Below, in pieces: positions 11,433 through 23,700 of a DNA stretch of 64,000 nucleotides. Source of the DNA: Tetragonia tetragonoides (taxonomy: Eukaryota > Streptophyta > Magnoliopsida > Caryophyllales > Aizoaceae); assembly GCA_038025085.1 (NCBI GenBank), contig CM076144.1, positions 46,292,001 to 46,356,000 of the forward strand, written 5' to 3'. Under the pieces are notes generated by a model. That model had not been told where the DNA came from, searched no databases, and saw nothing but the letters and a program-made list of their open reading frames with translations. Each line of letters begins with the position of its first letter. The first letter of the stretch is position 1. A program made the position numbers and the translations under genes.

Positions 11433-11670
11433 TGTAATACCCTACATTTTTATAATACTTATAATATGCAATAATGTGATTATTTGATTTGGAATATGAA
11501 TTTTTGGAAGAAAGAATACTTATTAATATTTATTTCCTTATTATTTGGTGTTGAAAAACGAAAATATATTTTCCTTGAGATACTTTCCTTAACTGAGTTG
11601 TGTTCTAGTCGGATTAGGATTCTAACTAGATAAAGGTTTCCTAACCTCTAATAATAGCCGTTGACACCAT
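11433..11670 (+). repeat. 3' LTR, truncated
   Basis: Starts TGTAATACCCTAC directly after the polypurine tract. It aligns with the first 190 bases or so of the 5' LTR, with an extra block containing GAGTTGTGTTCTAGTCGGAT, and the match ends at ACACCAT (11670), where unrelated CACTA-like repeats begin. Confidence 0.65.
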
Positions 11671-11945
11671 GGTACGAGGGTTCATGTATTGGTTGTTCAC
11701 ACTTGACATAAAAGTTTACAATCGACGCCAAAAATGTTCTAGATAACCGACATCTATTACAAGCATAGGCGTCAGTTGGTTTTTTAAGACAAGTGAGTCA
11801 TGGGACATGGTTATAGGCGTAGGTCTTTAAGACAACCGACATCTATTACAAGCATAGGCGTCAGTAGTTATAAAGGACGGACACCTATAGCATGGTTATA
11901 CACGTCCACTCTCCACTCTTTTAAAAAACCGACGACTATTATAAT
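11671..11945. mobile_element. CACTA-like subterminal repeat fragment
   Basis: Contains direct copies of ACCGACATCTATTACAAGCA followed by TAGGCGTCAGT (about 11739 and 11835) plus shorter ACCGACG and GGACGGACACC variants. Palindromic ACCGACGCC/AGGCGTCGG repeats of this type are typical of plant CACTA (En/Spm) subterminal regions. No transposase and no clear CACTA end can be seen, so the class is an inference. Confidence 0.4.
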
Positions 11946-12002
11946 TTTATTTTTAATTTTTTCCCAGCAACAAAATTTTTATTTTTTAAAAAATAAAATC
12001 AA

Positions 12003-12070
12003 CCTATGTGGAATTCGAACCCACGTCTTTTGTACAATAGCACAATTTCTCTACCATCTGAGCTAATAGG
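12003..12070 (-). tRNA. tRNA-like sequence (probably non-functional)
   Basis: The - strand folds partly as a tRNA: five acceptor pairs (CCTAT/ATAGG), a D-arm with A-box-like TAGCTCAGATGGTAGAG, and a good T-arm with loop TTCGAAT between GTGGG and TCCAC (B-box-like). The anticodon arm is poor: a stem of TTGTG/TACAA leaves only about six loop bases, so no anticodon can be assigned. It lies in repeat DNA and is more likely a tRNA-derived relic than a gene. Confidence 0.3.
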
Positions 12071-12149
12071 CTTTGAGAACTAATAATATACGTAATAAAT
12101 ACTCAGGAGTTCAGTTTCTAAGTTTGATATTCCTAGATGCTGATACAAG

Positions 12150-13570
12150 TGCAAATTTATTTATTTATTTTTGATCTCAAACGCCGCAAAACGGCATTAA
12201 TTTTCATTCAATAAATCAATGTCATCAACAATAGCATTCCCCACAGCATAAGGAACCTCCGACTCCCAAAAACGACAACCTAATCCCAAGAAACGACACG
12301 AGCAAGCTCATGGGCTACTCTATTGCCCTCCCTTCGGGTATGACTCCACTTGACACTAGTAAAACTACGACTAATAGCTAAAATATCATCAATAAGCAGA
12401 TCAAAAGAGCTAAGCCCATTGGACTTAGACACAAGAGCATTATAAACGCGAATACAGTCAGTTTCCACTTCAATATGTGGGAAGTCATGGAGTTCTGCGA
12501 TCTGCAATACCCAGGAGCACGCCTTTTGCTTCCGCCACTGCTACCTCCCAATCCTCCTTGAACCCTGCCATTGCACAAATTATCGGACTCCCGTTCTCAT
12601 TCCGACAAACTACACCAATACCACTACGGCAGTACCCCCATCTCCCAACTTCCCTGCATCAGTATTCACCTTCACCACACCAACCTGCGGAGCAGCCCAC
12701 TTTACAGCATGCCGCACTGTAGGAGCCTGTGCAGGTGAGTTATCATCCTTGCACATCTCTTTGGCCAGTCTATCAACGTACTCAACCACTTCAGTGGCTG
12801 TTTGCACCAAACCCTCAAACAGACATTTATTCCGTGCTCCCCATAACGCCCACGCCATAGAAATCAAGCGAACCAGCTCCTCGCATGAGGCTTGTTTAGC
12901 AATCATCATAAGCCAATCTCTGAAATTAACTCCTCGTTTCCATAAAAAGCTCGATAGACCACCCGCAGACCACACACTTCTTGCTACTGGGCACTCAAAT
13001 AATACATGTTCAACACTCTCATAGGCAGCACCACACCTTGCACACCCCTTCGAGATCGTTGCCACTCTCTTATGGAGACCATCATCCCTAGGCAAAGCAT
13101 TATGACATGCCCTCCATACGAACATCTTGATCCGAGGCAAAACACACAGTCCCCAAACTTCCTTCCAGATCGACAAATCCACCGAGGATGGACCTGCAAT
13201 ATAAGTGTCGTACCTTTGTGCAAACGCAGCATTATAAGCACTCCTCACAGAATAAATTCCCGACTTCTCATAGCCCCAATAGAGCTCGTCACTAGGTCGA
13301 CGAAATCTAAGTGGAATAGAGCTAATTTCATCAACTTCAAACGACAAAAAATAATCTTGCAGCAAGTCCATTCGCCACCCCCCAGAGAGCTGATCAATAA
13401 GTGCACTGACCTTCTCGCCTGGATCATGGTTTCCCCTAGGTGAAATTACCTTACGAGCACCATTACCAGGTAGCCACGGATCTTCCCATATACTCACATT
13501 CTGGCCGTTCCCAATACGCCATTTCAGACCTTTTGTAACAATCCATTGAGCCAGAACAGAGCAATATATT
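12150..13570 (-). mobile_element. L1-type LINE, 5'-truncated (zf-RVT and RNase H part)
   Basis: Open stretches on the - strand at 13497-12610 and 12507-12280 give the C-terminal part of a plant LINE ORF2: W-E-D-P-W-L-P-G, the S-V-R-S-A-Y motif, a zf-RVT zinc-binding region (K-M-F-V-W-R-A, C-A-R-C-G-A, E-H-V-L-F-E-C), then an RNase H-like domain beginning V-K-V-N-T-D-A and continuing in another frame with V-E-T-D-C, R-E-G-N-R-V-A-H-E-L-A-R. A frameshift separates the two. The frame can be followed upstream to about 13565, then ends. The 3' end near 12160 has (TTTA)n on the + strand. It sits between the two recognised genes. Confidence 0.85.
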
Positions 13571-15610
13571 CATTATATACTAAAAAAAGGGATAATAATG
13601 ACTGAATTGCCAACAATTTCATTTTTACCAAAGGTGAGCCTCAAGTGACAGAGAGGATTCAAATTCTAGGAATAGCATAGTACTATTAGCACAAAACGCT
13701 TGCCTCAGTCTGTCAACTTAACACAGGTAGAGATTACTACATAAAGTGTGTACACTTAACTCTACTAAATTCCCTCTGCCAGACCACTTACAAATCTGAC
13801 CACTCACATTTCAAGTCAAAAACCAGAAAATAACAGGTTCCAACAGCGAAGAAGTGAATGTGAATTCAGATCCGAATATCAATCCATAAACCTGGAAAAA
13901 TTCTACCATAGATGCATGCAAATTGATTGTCCTTATTCTCCAGTGAAAATTGAAATACCAGTTAAGAACCTGATTTCTCCTTGAGTTACAGGCCTCAAAA
14001 CATGCAAAGATCAAGGTCTAACACCTAAATTTCAGGTCTGAAATCATCCATTTAAGCTCATGAAAATGGATCTTAGCTGAACTACACTTTATATCCCCAC
14101 TTAAGTGCTGACTTTTCTTGGTACTTCAAGTCTCATCTAACACAAAAATCATCTTGCAACAATTGATAATCATATCTGAATTCAGACTTGAAGACTGAAT
14201 GTAAATAGTCAATTTTCATCACTTTAAGAGCCTAAAATCAGGTTTTGTTGAGTGCCTTTATAAGCGCATTTAGACCCTAAGGACATGCTAAAAAAATTGG
14301 ATAACCAGCAGCTAAAAATCGGCTAATAATCATCCAAAAACAGTACCAAAATCACCAAGATGAACAATAATCCATTAAGAAACATCTGGTAGATGATGGT
14401 TAATTGGTTAGGCGGCCCCATTGCAGTTCTATTTCACACAACATCACAGGGCAGGGCCACTCTAGTGGGCGACTTTGTTTTCATAGATGGTATAAAAGTA
14501 TGCTACTGCCCAGCACAGATTTGAGTGCGTGCATCTTGTATTTCAAAACACTAGCAAAGCAATAAAACTATTGTGCGACAACAGACACTTCAAGGACAAG
14601 ACCCACACAAAGGAGATAGGACCTAAATTTATAATCTACAATCCAAATTGATGCATAAGTTTGGGTGGCTATATTATGTGTGCTTACTACTTGGGCTATA
14701 TTTAGCCAAATCATTACCCATGGTTTCTAGTTTGAGAGAGGAAACCTCGTAGATGATAAAACTCGTGTAATTCAAGCAATGTTTTGGGTGCATAACAAAA
14801 CAGGATGCAAACCCTCACTGAATTGAACAACAAGTTATCCCTAGCCTTTGCCTGAAAGTCTCTTCTCTAAAACTACAGAACCCACAATCAAATTCTGGTA
14901 CTATAACTTTTGAATCATTCAAAAACTGCTCATTACAGAATAACCAAGATCATTTTTCAACATTTTCATGACTGATAAGAAAACAGAAACAGTAAACTTG
15001 CAGCAAAAACTCAGCAAATCAAGTGGCTGACAGAATAAATGAGTGATAAGAGGTATACACAATTAGCAACAAACACAGAAAATACGAGTCCCACTCAACT
15101 GAAGGTAGGACACACAAGATGACAGTTTCAAGCAGAAAAATTTGATTATTGAACCAACATCATCCGATATAGAGCAATAATCCACAAAGATATCTATGGA
15201 AGCAAACCAAGCACTACATAACTAAGATAAAAAAAACTATGGAAAAAATGATCTATGGCAGCAACGAGTAAGCATCATGATTCATGAGCATAAGACAACC
15301 TAATGCATAAGACAACCTAACCTAAGGTGCAGGTAACATGAGCATCAGGACAAACCATTATCAAGAATGGACAGTGCAACAATGAAGATCTACTTTTACC
15401 AAGACAAAATTCAGAAGATTAACTACTTCAATTTACACAAATTGGGGGCATCAAAACCTACTCAGCATAAAATTGCTAGCCAAATACTTAGGTCAAATAA
15501 CCAATACATGACCTAATTAAATATAGAAAAACCAGGCAACAACTATACTCCCATTTTCTCATATTCAAATTCAATTCAATAATTAGCAAGTAAAGAAGTA
15601 AAGAGGAATC
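13571..15610. other. intergenic or intronic, no gene seen
   Basis: About 2 kb without a convincing exon on either strand. If the two - strand exons at 15.6-16.0 kb belong to a real gene, this could be its next intron, but I find no continuing exon before the LINE. Confidence 0.4.
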
Positions 15611-15619
15611 CATTATTAC

Positions 15620-15990
15620 CTTCAGAATCAGCAGACTTCTTCAAAGAGTTATCTTCACTCTCATATCCTGAATTGAAACAATAAAAAAAACAAAATATAA
15701 GTAAGAGGAAAGCAAATAACAAAATGCAATGAAAAATCCAGAGAGAGATATACCAGATGGATTAAGATGAAGAAGGAAAGTGAGATTTTTTCAAAGAAGC
15801 AGGGCGCTGAGATTGTGGCGGTGATGGATCGAGCTTGAGAATCGGTGCCTTGGGGTTGTGTGTGGAGAGAGATGCGAGATGTGGGGGCCGCTGTGCTGGT
15901 GGCCGGTTAGAGAAACTGAGAAAGGAATAACAGAGGACAGAGAGGTATTGATGATACTATCGACCGTATAACTTTCCTTGGTATGATACA
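15620..15990 (-). other. two leader-like exons of an unidentified - strand transcript
   Basis: Exon 1 (about 15990-15754) is CT-rich on the - strand and ends ATCTG before the donor GTATATC. An 86-base intron follows, with acceptor TTCAATTCAG. Exon 2 (15667-15620, 48 bases) ends in the donor GGTAATAA. One frame across the junction reads G-Y-E-S-E-D-N-S-L-K-K-S-A-D-S-E, like natural hydrophilic protein, but no in-frame ATG precedes it before a stop, and the ATG in exon 2 opens only seven codons. Splice signals are good; the downstream exons and the identity are unknown. It may be a truncated gene or a non-coding RNA. Confidence 0.35.
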
Positions 15991-16095
15991 TGTATGGCAA
16001 TTAAAAATACTGTGGGACCTGCACTGTGCGGGTCTCCTATTCACCCACACAGTGTTGGATCTAGAATTATCCGTTGGAACAGGAGGGAGGTTTGC

Positions 16096-16381
16096 GAGCA
16101 TCTCCAATGCAAATTTTTTAGGGAGATTTATAAGGTGAAAAATTCTCAAAAAATCTTTATTCATAGTTACAAATCTATAAACTAATTATGTTTTTACTAA
16201 TCACTTTGTCTAGACAAATCATGTTTATGGCATGATCTTTTTTATATTTGGTCCCTCAATTAGAACTTTTTGGAGGTTTATTTGGTCCATAGAAGGGAGG
16301 GATTAAAAGAAAAGAATTTTCGCATTGATGATGTGACATAAGTAAAAGTCCACTTAGAGCAATGTAGCATTGGAGATGCTC
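16096..16381. mobile_element. 286-bp MITE with GAGCATCTCCAATGC ends
   Basis: A perfect 15-bp terminal inverted repeat: GAGCATCTCCAATGC at 16096-16110 and its complement at 16367-16381. The interior is AT-rich and non-coding. This end sequence is widespread among plant MITEs. Flanks (GGTTTGC left, TAAGTAT right) give no clear target duplication. Confidence 0.8.
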
Positions 16382-16580
16382 TAAGTATTAAAAACATCTT
16401 GTTAGTAATTCCATATACTTGAAGGCTATTCCATAGAAGGTTTATTATACAAGTGCAATGGGATATAAATAACATAATGTCTACGGGCTTGTTCGCCTTC
16501 TTTGATAATTTAAATTTTTATAATCTGACATGAGCTTTTGTTTTTAAATTCTTTTATATTTTAAGAAAAATTTGAAGGTT

Positions 16581-16830
16581 CAGCGAGCGAGTGAGATATT
16601 TAACAACTAGAATTAGAATAACAAATCAAAATACCAGTAGTAAAACGGACAAAAAACACTCACTTCAACTAACTTTTTCTTGAGCACGTTCTCTTCTATC
16701 CATGAATATTCAACGAGCAAGCGAAAGAGACATTTGACAACTAAAATCAGAATAACAAACCAAAATACCAAGTGTCTAGTTCTTACTTCAGCTAACTTGT
16801 TTCCAATCACGTTCTTTTCTATCCATCCCG
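16581..16830. repeat. 130-bp tandem duplication
   Basis: CAGCGAGCGAGTGAGATATT at 16581 is repeated in diverged form at 16711 (CAACGAGCAAGCGAAAGAGA). Both continue with ACAACTARAATYAGAATAAC and CAAAATACCA, and end near CTTCTATCCAT. Period 130; divergence suggests an old event. Confidence 0.7.
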
Positions 16831-16859
16831 AACAATGTCCCTTGGTTACAAATTATAAG

Positions 16860-17440
16860 ACAAACTTCCTGATATTCTTAATAGAGAAGTAAGAATTTGG
16901 GGAGACTCAAAATTCTATTTTTTTTTAAAAACCCTATTCCCTGATTACAAATTGTACGACCTCTAGTTCAATCATAACGTCTATTTCAATCTTACTCTTA
17001 TTCCTGCTAGGATTTATATAAAATTATATCATATCGTTTCAGAAACATATCCTAAACTCAAATCTTCCTCATCTAAACTAACCAATAAGCCTAATATTGA
17101 AGAGGTTTTGATGAGAAATAAATTATTTAAAAAAAAACAACGATAAAGGTCAAAAAGGAGAAAAAAATCCATACCGCATTCCAACTTTTTGAGAAACAAA
17201 CAGAGGATAAGTAACGGAACATTGACGGTGAGGAACAGAACGGAACGGCGTAAAAGGGGGAACGACGCGATGAGGAGAAAATGCGAGACAAAATAAAGTA
17301 CAAAATGCAGACGAAACGAAACGGAACAGAATGCAACATGAAAACGATTTCCTAGTTAAAGCATCAGACGACAAAAGAACCACGGGCCTACGAATCAGTA
17401 ACACGCAGAGTTTTTTTTTCTTTTTCTTTTGATCTTACGT
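16860..17440. other. spacer downstream of the VPS13 gene
   Basis: AT-rich, then a patch with repeated ACGGAAC/ACGAAAC words (17214-17340). No recognisable gene on either strand. Confidence 0.4.
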
Positions 17441-17572
17441 AGAGAGTAATTCTGAATACAAACGGAATATGACCCGCAGATAAACGAACAAGTGCACCAA
17501 TGCAGTGACAGGTTCTGGGTTTTAATAAAGATGATGCGCTTGGGAATTCCACAGCAGGGATACAAATTTGTT

Positions 17573-17606
17573 GTTAATGTTAATGTTAATGTTAATGCTA
17601 ATGCTA
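17573..17606. repeat. GTTAAT/GCTAAT hexamer repeat in the VPS13 3' UTR region
   Basis: Five to six TTAATG-type hexamers in a row, the last ones changed to CTAATG. It lies about 400 bases past the VPS13 stop codon, so it is probably in or near its 3' UTR. Confidence 0.7.
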
Positions 17607-17993
17607 CCCACAGCTGCCTTGATGCCTTCCATATTTGCAAATCCTTGAACACCAGCTTCTTTTCCACTGCTTTTATGTATAAAGAGGGAACAATAACACA
17701 CCAGTTTCCAACTTTCCAAGTAATCGTTGATGGCTTCAACTATTCAGCATGTTAGGAATGACCAGTAACGAATACCATTTCCAATAAAATAGTTGTTAAT
17801 ATACAAATGTGGCCTCTGCGGCTCTGCATAATCCATCAGGCTTCCGTATCTGGCAAAAATCACAGCCTACATATAATTTCTAACTGATTGTTTTGAAAAA
17901 GAAAGAGAGAAAAACTGTGCCACATGTAGAAACCCGAAAGACAAAGGCACCTCTAGAACACGAATACAACTTACAGGAAAGCATAACCCTAAC

Positions 17994-20751
17994 TCAACCC
18001 TCTGATGAGCATGATGACGAATCGGTACTCTCCCCTACCTTCTTTGGCTTCCATCTCGACTCTTCCTGGGGCTGTCTCAAAGCTACAAATTGAAGAGCAC
18101 CACTCTGCACCTGGTAGATATGACATGCCCATGGATAAGAATCTGGGGCAGACCAGATCTTTTGTGTCTCAAATTCTGCCTCCTCAACCAATGATTCCGC
18201 TACACAATAGACTATACCAGGTTCAGGTTCATTGAACCCTGCCACAGCAACGCATCCTAGAGCTACAAATCCTTCGGGAGCTCGCGGAAGCCATATAGAT
18301 GCAGGAGTCACATAATCATCCGTGCAATTCCTCCATACCTACATGACCCCGAAAAGAAAATCATCACCAAATGATAAGAGTTGCTAGGGTCAAAACAATT
18401 TTCCTAAACAAACAACTTTTTAATCCTTGGAGCTGGATGTAAACACACTGCAGTTTTGCAGTTAAGTTTGGGAGATATTGAACCCCAAGGTTCCACACTT
18501 CAAAAAACTAGTGGTGTAAGCGGTACAAAGAGGGCTAGTACTGCAGACATATTTGAAATAGAGTTCCTTTCACATTGTAGTAACAAGAAGTTATTTCAAG
18601 CCGATGATGTAACTTCGTACCAGGTCAAATCCCACTGGAAGAGCAAATTGTCGCTCATTGTAACGATAGACAGCTGAAACATTTGGAGGATGGCCACCAA
18701 CACGTGCTATGTCCCCGATGCACACATACCTGGACATCAAAGAAAGGTCCATGATTTAGGCCCCATTTGGAACAATGATACTAATAGTAACATATACACG
18801 CACAGTTTCAAAGTCATCTGTTGCAAGAAGGCCAAATTGAAACAGAACAGTTGGAATATCAAAATTTGCATTATGTTAACCGAAAAGGTAAAAAACATAG
18901 ACACCGCTAATTCATTGTGCCTAGAATAGAAAGAAATAAGCGCAACAGCTTGAAGATTAGTATTATCTTGAGGATTGAATATCAGAACTAGAAATTAGAA
19001 CTGGACACAAGCACTTTAAAAAGGTTGCACCAAAAAGAAAAACCATTATATATAAACTGGTAACAATAAAGCAACATTACTATTATTTGTTTATTGGGAG
19101 TGGGGTTTACCTCAGAACGGCTTATTCAATTCCTGTGTTTGACTTGGTGAATGTTTGCATTAGCAGAAAGCCATTTCAATTCTTATTAGTTTCTTCTTTA
19201 AATATTTTAAATAAATGTAGAATTCCTTTGCTCTTATTTTCTATTTTTTCTTTCCGTGTTTTTTTCCTTCTTCGAGGGTAGGGGTGAAACTTATTCAGAT
19301 TAAATCCAAAATCCAATCCAATCCAAATTAGTCAATTCGGATTGGACCTTTTGGATTTCGGATTGGATTTAGACTCGAAAAAAATACTTTTGGATTTTCG
19401 GATTGGATTCGGACTCACCCTTTTGGAGTCCAATAATCCAATCCAATCCAAATTAGATATAAATTAATAAATAAAAATAATATAATCCAAATAAATGATA
19501 CTAGCCCAAAATAAAAAGGTATAAACTACTAATTAATACCTAAGGGATTGAAGGCAACAGTAAAATGCATACATAAATTAATAGAGAAAAACTCTTTTAG
19601 ACAACTCACTCAAGTCACGCCTTAGCAACCACTCGTCCACTTGCTATCTCTTTACAAATTTGTCTTCTCCATGTACACTAAGCGGAGATTACCGAACACC
19701 TTTGAAATGCATAATTTGCATTTTTTTTAATGAATGTTGTAGACTTGTAGTTGGCTTCAACATTTGTATTATTATATTATTGATGAACCTTTTTTTTAAT
19801 TAATGGACATTGTTGTAGAAAAGGTAAGGAGTCAAGAAAAATTCGGAATATTCGGATCAGATTGGATTACAGAAAATAATTCGGATTGGATTCGGACTCA
19901 AAAATCAAAGTCCAAAATTAGTTTGGATTGGATTTGGACTCAAAATTTCAAGTCCAAATTTTTTTGGATTGGATATGGACTAGGCGATAATCCAATCCAA
20001 AGTCCAAACTTTCACCCCTATTCGTGGGTTTGGGGGAGGTTTTTTCTAACAATGAGAAATTAAGGACATGCAACGCGTTTCTTTTTTGAATTCAATCAAA
20101 TTCAAAGCTAATTAACCACATCAAGCCTTTCCAGCAATGCTCATTTATATGGATCCTTGCAGTTCAGATCTGTCAACTATCAGATGACTTATTTTAGGTT
20201 GACGTGAAGTGCAAAAGGGATTTTTTCAGAATGTGCATTTTCTGATTTGTAACTTCTGAATTTCTTCTTCCTGCATAAGAGCATTACATTAACATAACAG
20301 CAAAGCACAAGGTCATCAGGAACGCGAACTAAACCTGTAAGCAGAATGGGGAAGGGGGCAGAAAAGGATGCAGGCAGACAGAGAGTGGCTCATTTACCCA
20401 GAAGGACAAACTGGTCTCCAAATGCTACGAACATCACCATCCTCCTGTCCCTGAATAGAAATTTCATTTAGACTGCAGACTCATAATAAATAATTAATAA
20501 AAAGTAAGGCAAGGTAAGGGTGCCAGTAACTATACCTTCTTTCTACACAATGGGCATCTGCCTTTAGGCTCTTGTTCACTACTCCAAACCTTCAAAAAGT
20601 TGAGACCATGTTTCATAAACCTCCTTTCATCTGATGCAGAACCAGATGAAGATACTTCTCTAGACATCACGATCGCTTTATTTTGGCTATGTAAATCTCT
20701 ACCATCAGCTTCACTCCAGGAGAAGTGCACATTTCTCTGGCTAGAGGGCAC
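17994..20751 (-). other. VPS13S: VPS13S: C-terminal tail with two more VPS62-like repeats
   Basis: Exons 29-32 (window residues about 2271-2511). A linker with C-P-L-C leads to I-W-R-P-V-C-P-S-G-Y-V-C-I-G-D and I-W-L-P-R-A-P-E-G-F-V-A-L-G-C-V, again one G-D and one G-C-V copy. After that come W-S-A-P-D-S-Y-P-W-A-C-H-I-Y-Q-V and a Ser-rich end. The first copy of the pair is split by the intron at 18730-20397. Confidence 0.7.
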
Positions 20752-23700
20752 CTGGGAATGGACATCCTCATTAAAAACGAATATTCTACCAATAATGAGT
20801 TAGTCCTTTGGGTTAAGAGCTGACTTCTAACCTTTAAAGTTAAGGTAATCATATCTGACTGATAGGTTCTCCACATGTTGCGGACTGCTGAGCAGATTTT
20901 AGCTGCTTGTGGCCCACCAGATTCAGACTCTTCCTCCGTCTTGCACTTGATGACACGAGCAAATGCCTCAGATCTTTTGAAGGTTTTAAGATGAAGAATC
21001 AAATGAGAAGGTTGAGGTTTTCCAGCTTTTGCTAACTCAAGTGCCAGCAGCTCTTCCCAGGGTACATCCCACAAAATCTTGCTAGGTTTTTTGTCCATTT
21101 TCTCGGGAGCATTGCACTAGACCAAGAAAAAGAGCAAATGAATGGGGATTTAAATGGTCATAAGCGACAAGAAAATGAGCCAGTCTCTTTTGAATTACCT
21201 GGAGTAACATAACCCTTTTGTTTGTGACCAATACAATACTTCGTTGAGGCAATGTGAAATGATCTTCATAATAGTCGGACCACGCATATTTGGAGGGTTC
21301 TTTAAAGATTGTGGTACAGCCCAAGTGATGACTTGCTTCTGCTAGATAAAGTATCATCTGAAAAAGAACAAGAAAAAGAAGCAATCAAAATGAAGATAGT
21401 CAACTCAAAAGGAATAAAACAGGGAAAAGAAACCGTCACGATAGTTTCATAGTACACAAAAACATATTTAAGACAGTCTCACCATTAGACGTCTCACCAT
21501 GACACGACTGTTGCATTTTGATTAGAAAATGTTACTTTTGCATTAAAAATTAAAAAGTACCAAATGACTTTTACATTTTGTACCAAATAACTTTTACATT
21601 TTGAATAAAGAGTGTTACGTTGGATGTCTTACCATAAAACGGTTTTACACAAGACTTTCTGATGCATAATTGCAACGTGCATTTTAGGTTATAAACAACT
21701 TAGAATGACTCGTACAACCTTTGCAAGTTGTAAAATTGGTCACTTTTTGTTATCAGTGACATGACTCTTGATGCAATTCCTCCAACTATTATCTTAAGTA
21801 GACATTGTCATTGGTTTTTTCAGTAACGAATAATGCACGCCGAATTGACATACTTTTATGCAGCATTTGGTGCATAAGCAATCTTCAGGGTACAGGGAGC
21901 TTATTCCACTGTCTATAACTCTATGTCACTGATTGAATGATCATAGTGTACCCAAAAAAAGCAACTTTAACTATAAAGTCTGGCCACTTTTATGACTGTC
22001 TTTCACAGATTAGCGCCATACATCACGACAAACCTTTCCAACATGGATTAACCTCCCTTAGTCCCTCAAAAAATGTGCAGTAGTCACTTATCATAGTACC
22101 ACTACAAGCCAAGCACACTCTACAATAATGTTTCCTACAGCATGGCGCTGGAAGAGGAGGTATATAGATAGTAAAGCTACACTTTTGGTGATATAGATAG
22201 TAATGTCAAGTTCTTTAAAAGCTCTTTTTAATCTAATAATTAGGTGTCACATAATATAATGTGCGGAACTTGCCAGACTGCTGACACAAATACAAACACA
22301 TCCGGCCAAATAATATACGAAAAAGGACAAGGAAAAAAAAAAAGAAAAGACGAAATAATGCATAAAATTTCGAGTAGTCATCACAAAAGACCTAACATAG
22401 GTCAGAGGGTGTGATTTGCCCGGCTTCTTGAGAGCTTTAGCTTCTCCCCCTATTTTTTCTCTTTTGCTGCCTACGCCTCCCCATTTTCAATTTCCAAGAA
22501 CCTGAAAACATCTCCTCAGGGCCAAAAAACATAAGCTTCAAGTAAGCCCAAGAGGCCAAGCTTCACCTTGGCGCCCTAGAGCGCAATGAGGGGTAAATAC
22601 AAAACATTATAGCTCTCCAGACCATAACATTCGTCCATCTCACCACTCCTAAAACCCATGCTCAAACATCCCACCTAAAGTCCTTCAGTTCTACCTTTCT
22701 ACTCCCTGCACCATGCCCCCTATTACCCTCATAGTTGATTGAATAAGCCAATTGATGAAGTACCTCCTCCACCCTCTTTTTCTTCCTCTCATGAACAACT
22801 CCTAGATCTCAAGCATCCCTCACATCTATATAGGGTGTAGGAGGAAGCCATTCTCCATAGCACCAGTCAATTTTACAGCATACTCAAGGCAGAGTCATCC
22901 ATGCCAACAGCTTGTTGAAAAAAATGTGTTGGGACTCTCATCTCACTTTATCGGCCCTGCGGCTGCAACCATCCTCGAACACTTGACAAGATCAGCATCT
23001 GATTAAGAACTAACAAAAGAAACACTAGGATTGATGCCAGAGCAGAGCCCTGATGAACTTCAATCTATTCTGAGATAAACAGAACCAGCACCAGGGAATA
23101 AACCATGGCCCCAGTCGCGAATGCACCACCGCGTAAAGGTAGTGTTACAGGTGTCATTAATAAGTCGATATTATCACGTAATTATTTTAAATCGGCCATA
23201 TTGGCTGTATCCTCTATCTGTGCGTTTTGTGGTTATATCAGTCATTTACTGGCTCATTATCGGTAGTATCAGCCATTTCCCACTACCCATCAGCCGTCTC
23301 AAACACCCGACTACAAACCGGGAATTGGTGTATCGCAAGATGAGCGAATTGATTCCCAGCAAAACAAATAGTTCAGATTATTAGCGTCCACAAAAAAGAA
23401 GCTTGTAAAAGCAGCCTCAAATTAAGGTGCATCATGACAAACTCGTAAGACCAGCTGACCACAGCCATTACCACTCCTGTGTAGTGTGGATCCACATGGG
23501 AGGGAAAACAGCCACAGGAAACATATTTTATCTAGAGGAATGATAGTAGTGGACCAACAACAGTCAAAATAGTAGCTAACTAAAAGAAGTAAAGATGCAG
23601 CACACAATAACAATCCCTAGTAATATTGTGACTATTGTCACATGAGAATTATTCATGGCGGCCAACAGAAACTGCAATGGAAAAAACTGAAAATGATAGA

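Larger units (their letters stand above)
8910..11670 (+). mobile_element. internally deleted LTR retrotransposon (gypsy-like), 3' LTR truncated
   Basis: The 5' LTR runs 8910-10889 (starts TGTAATACCCTGC, ends GGGTGTTATA). It is followed by a primer-binding-like TGGTATCA at 10892-10899, as for initiator Met tRNA. Only about 540 bp of internal DNA remains, without gag or pol; it ends in a polypurine tract (TTTAAGGGGGATAGAA) before TGTAATACCC at 11433. A second purine tract (TTTAAAGGGGGGAAGGG) lies about 110 bp earlier. The 3' LTR copy matches only the first part of the 5' LTR and stops at 11670. No protease, RT or integrase frames are present, so it could move only with help in trans. Gypsy is inferred from the PPT/LTR style. 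Confidence 0.75.

Noticed and set aside
17127..17404. - strand open frames rich in Phe and Ser near 17.2 kb
   Set aside because: They come from a patch of ACGGAAC-type words. No homology recognised, no start context, and they lie past the VPS13 stop.
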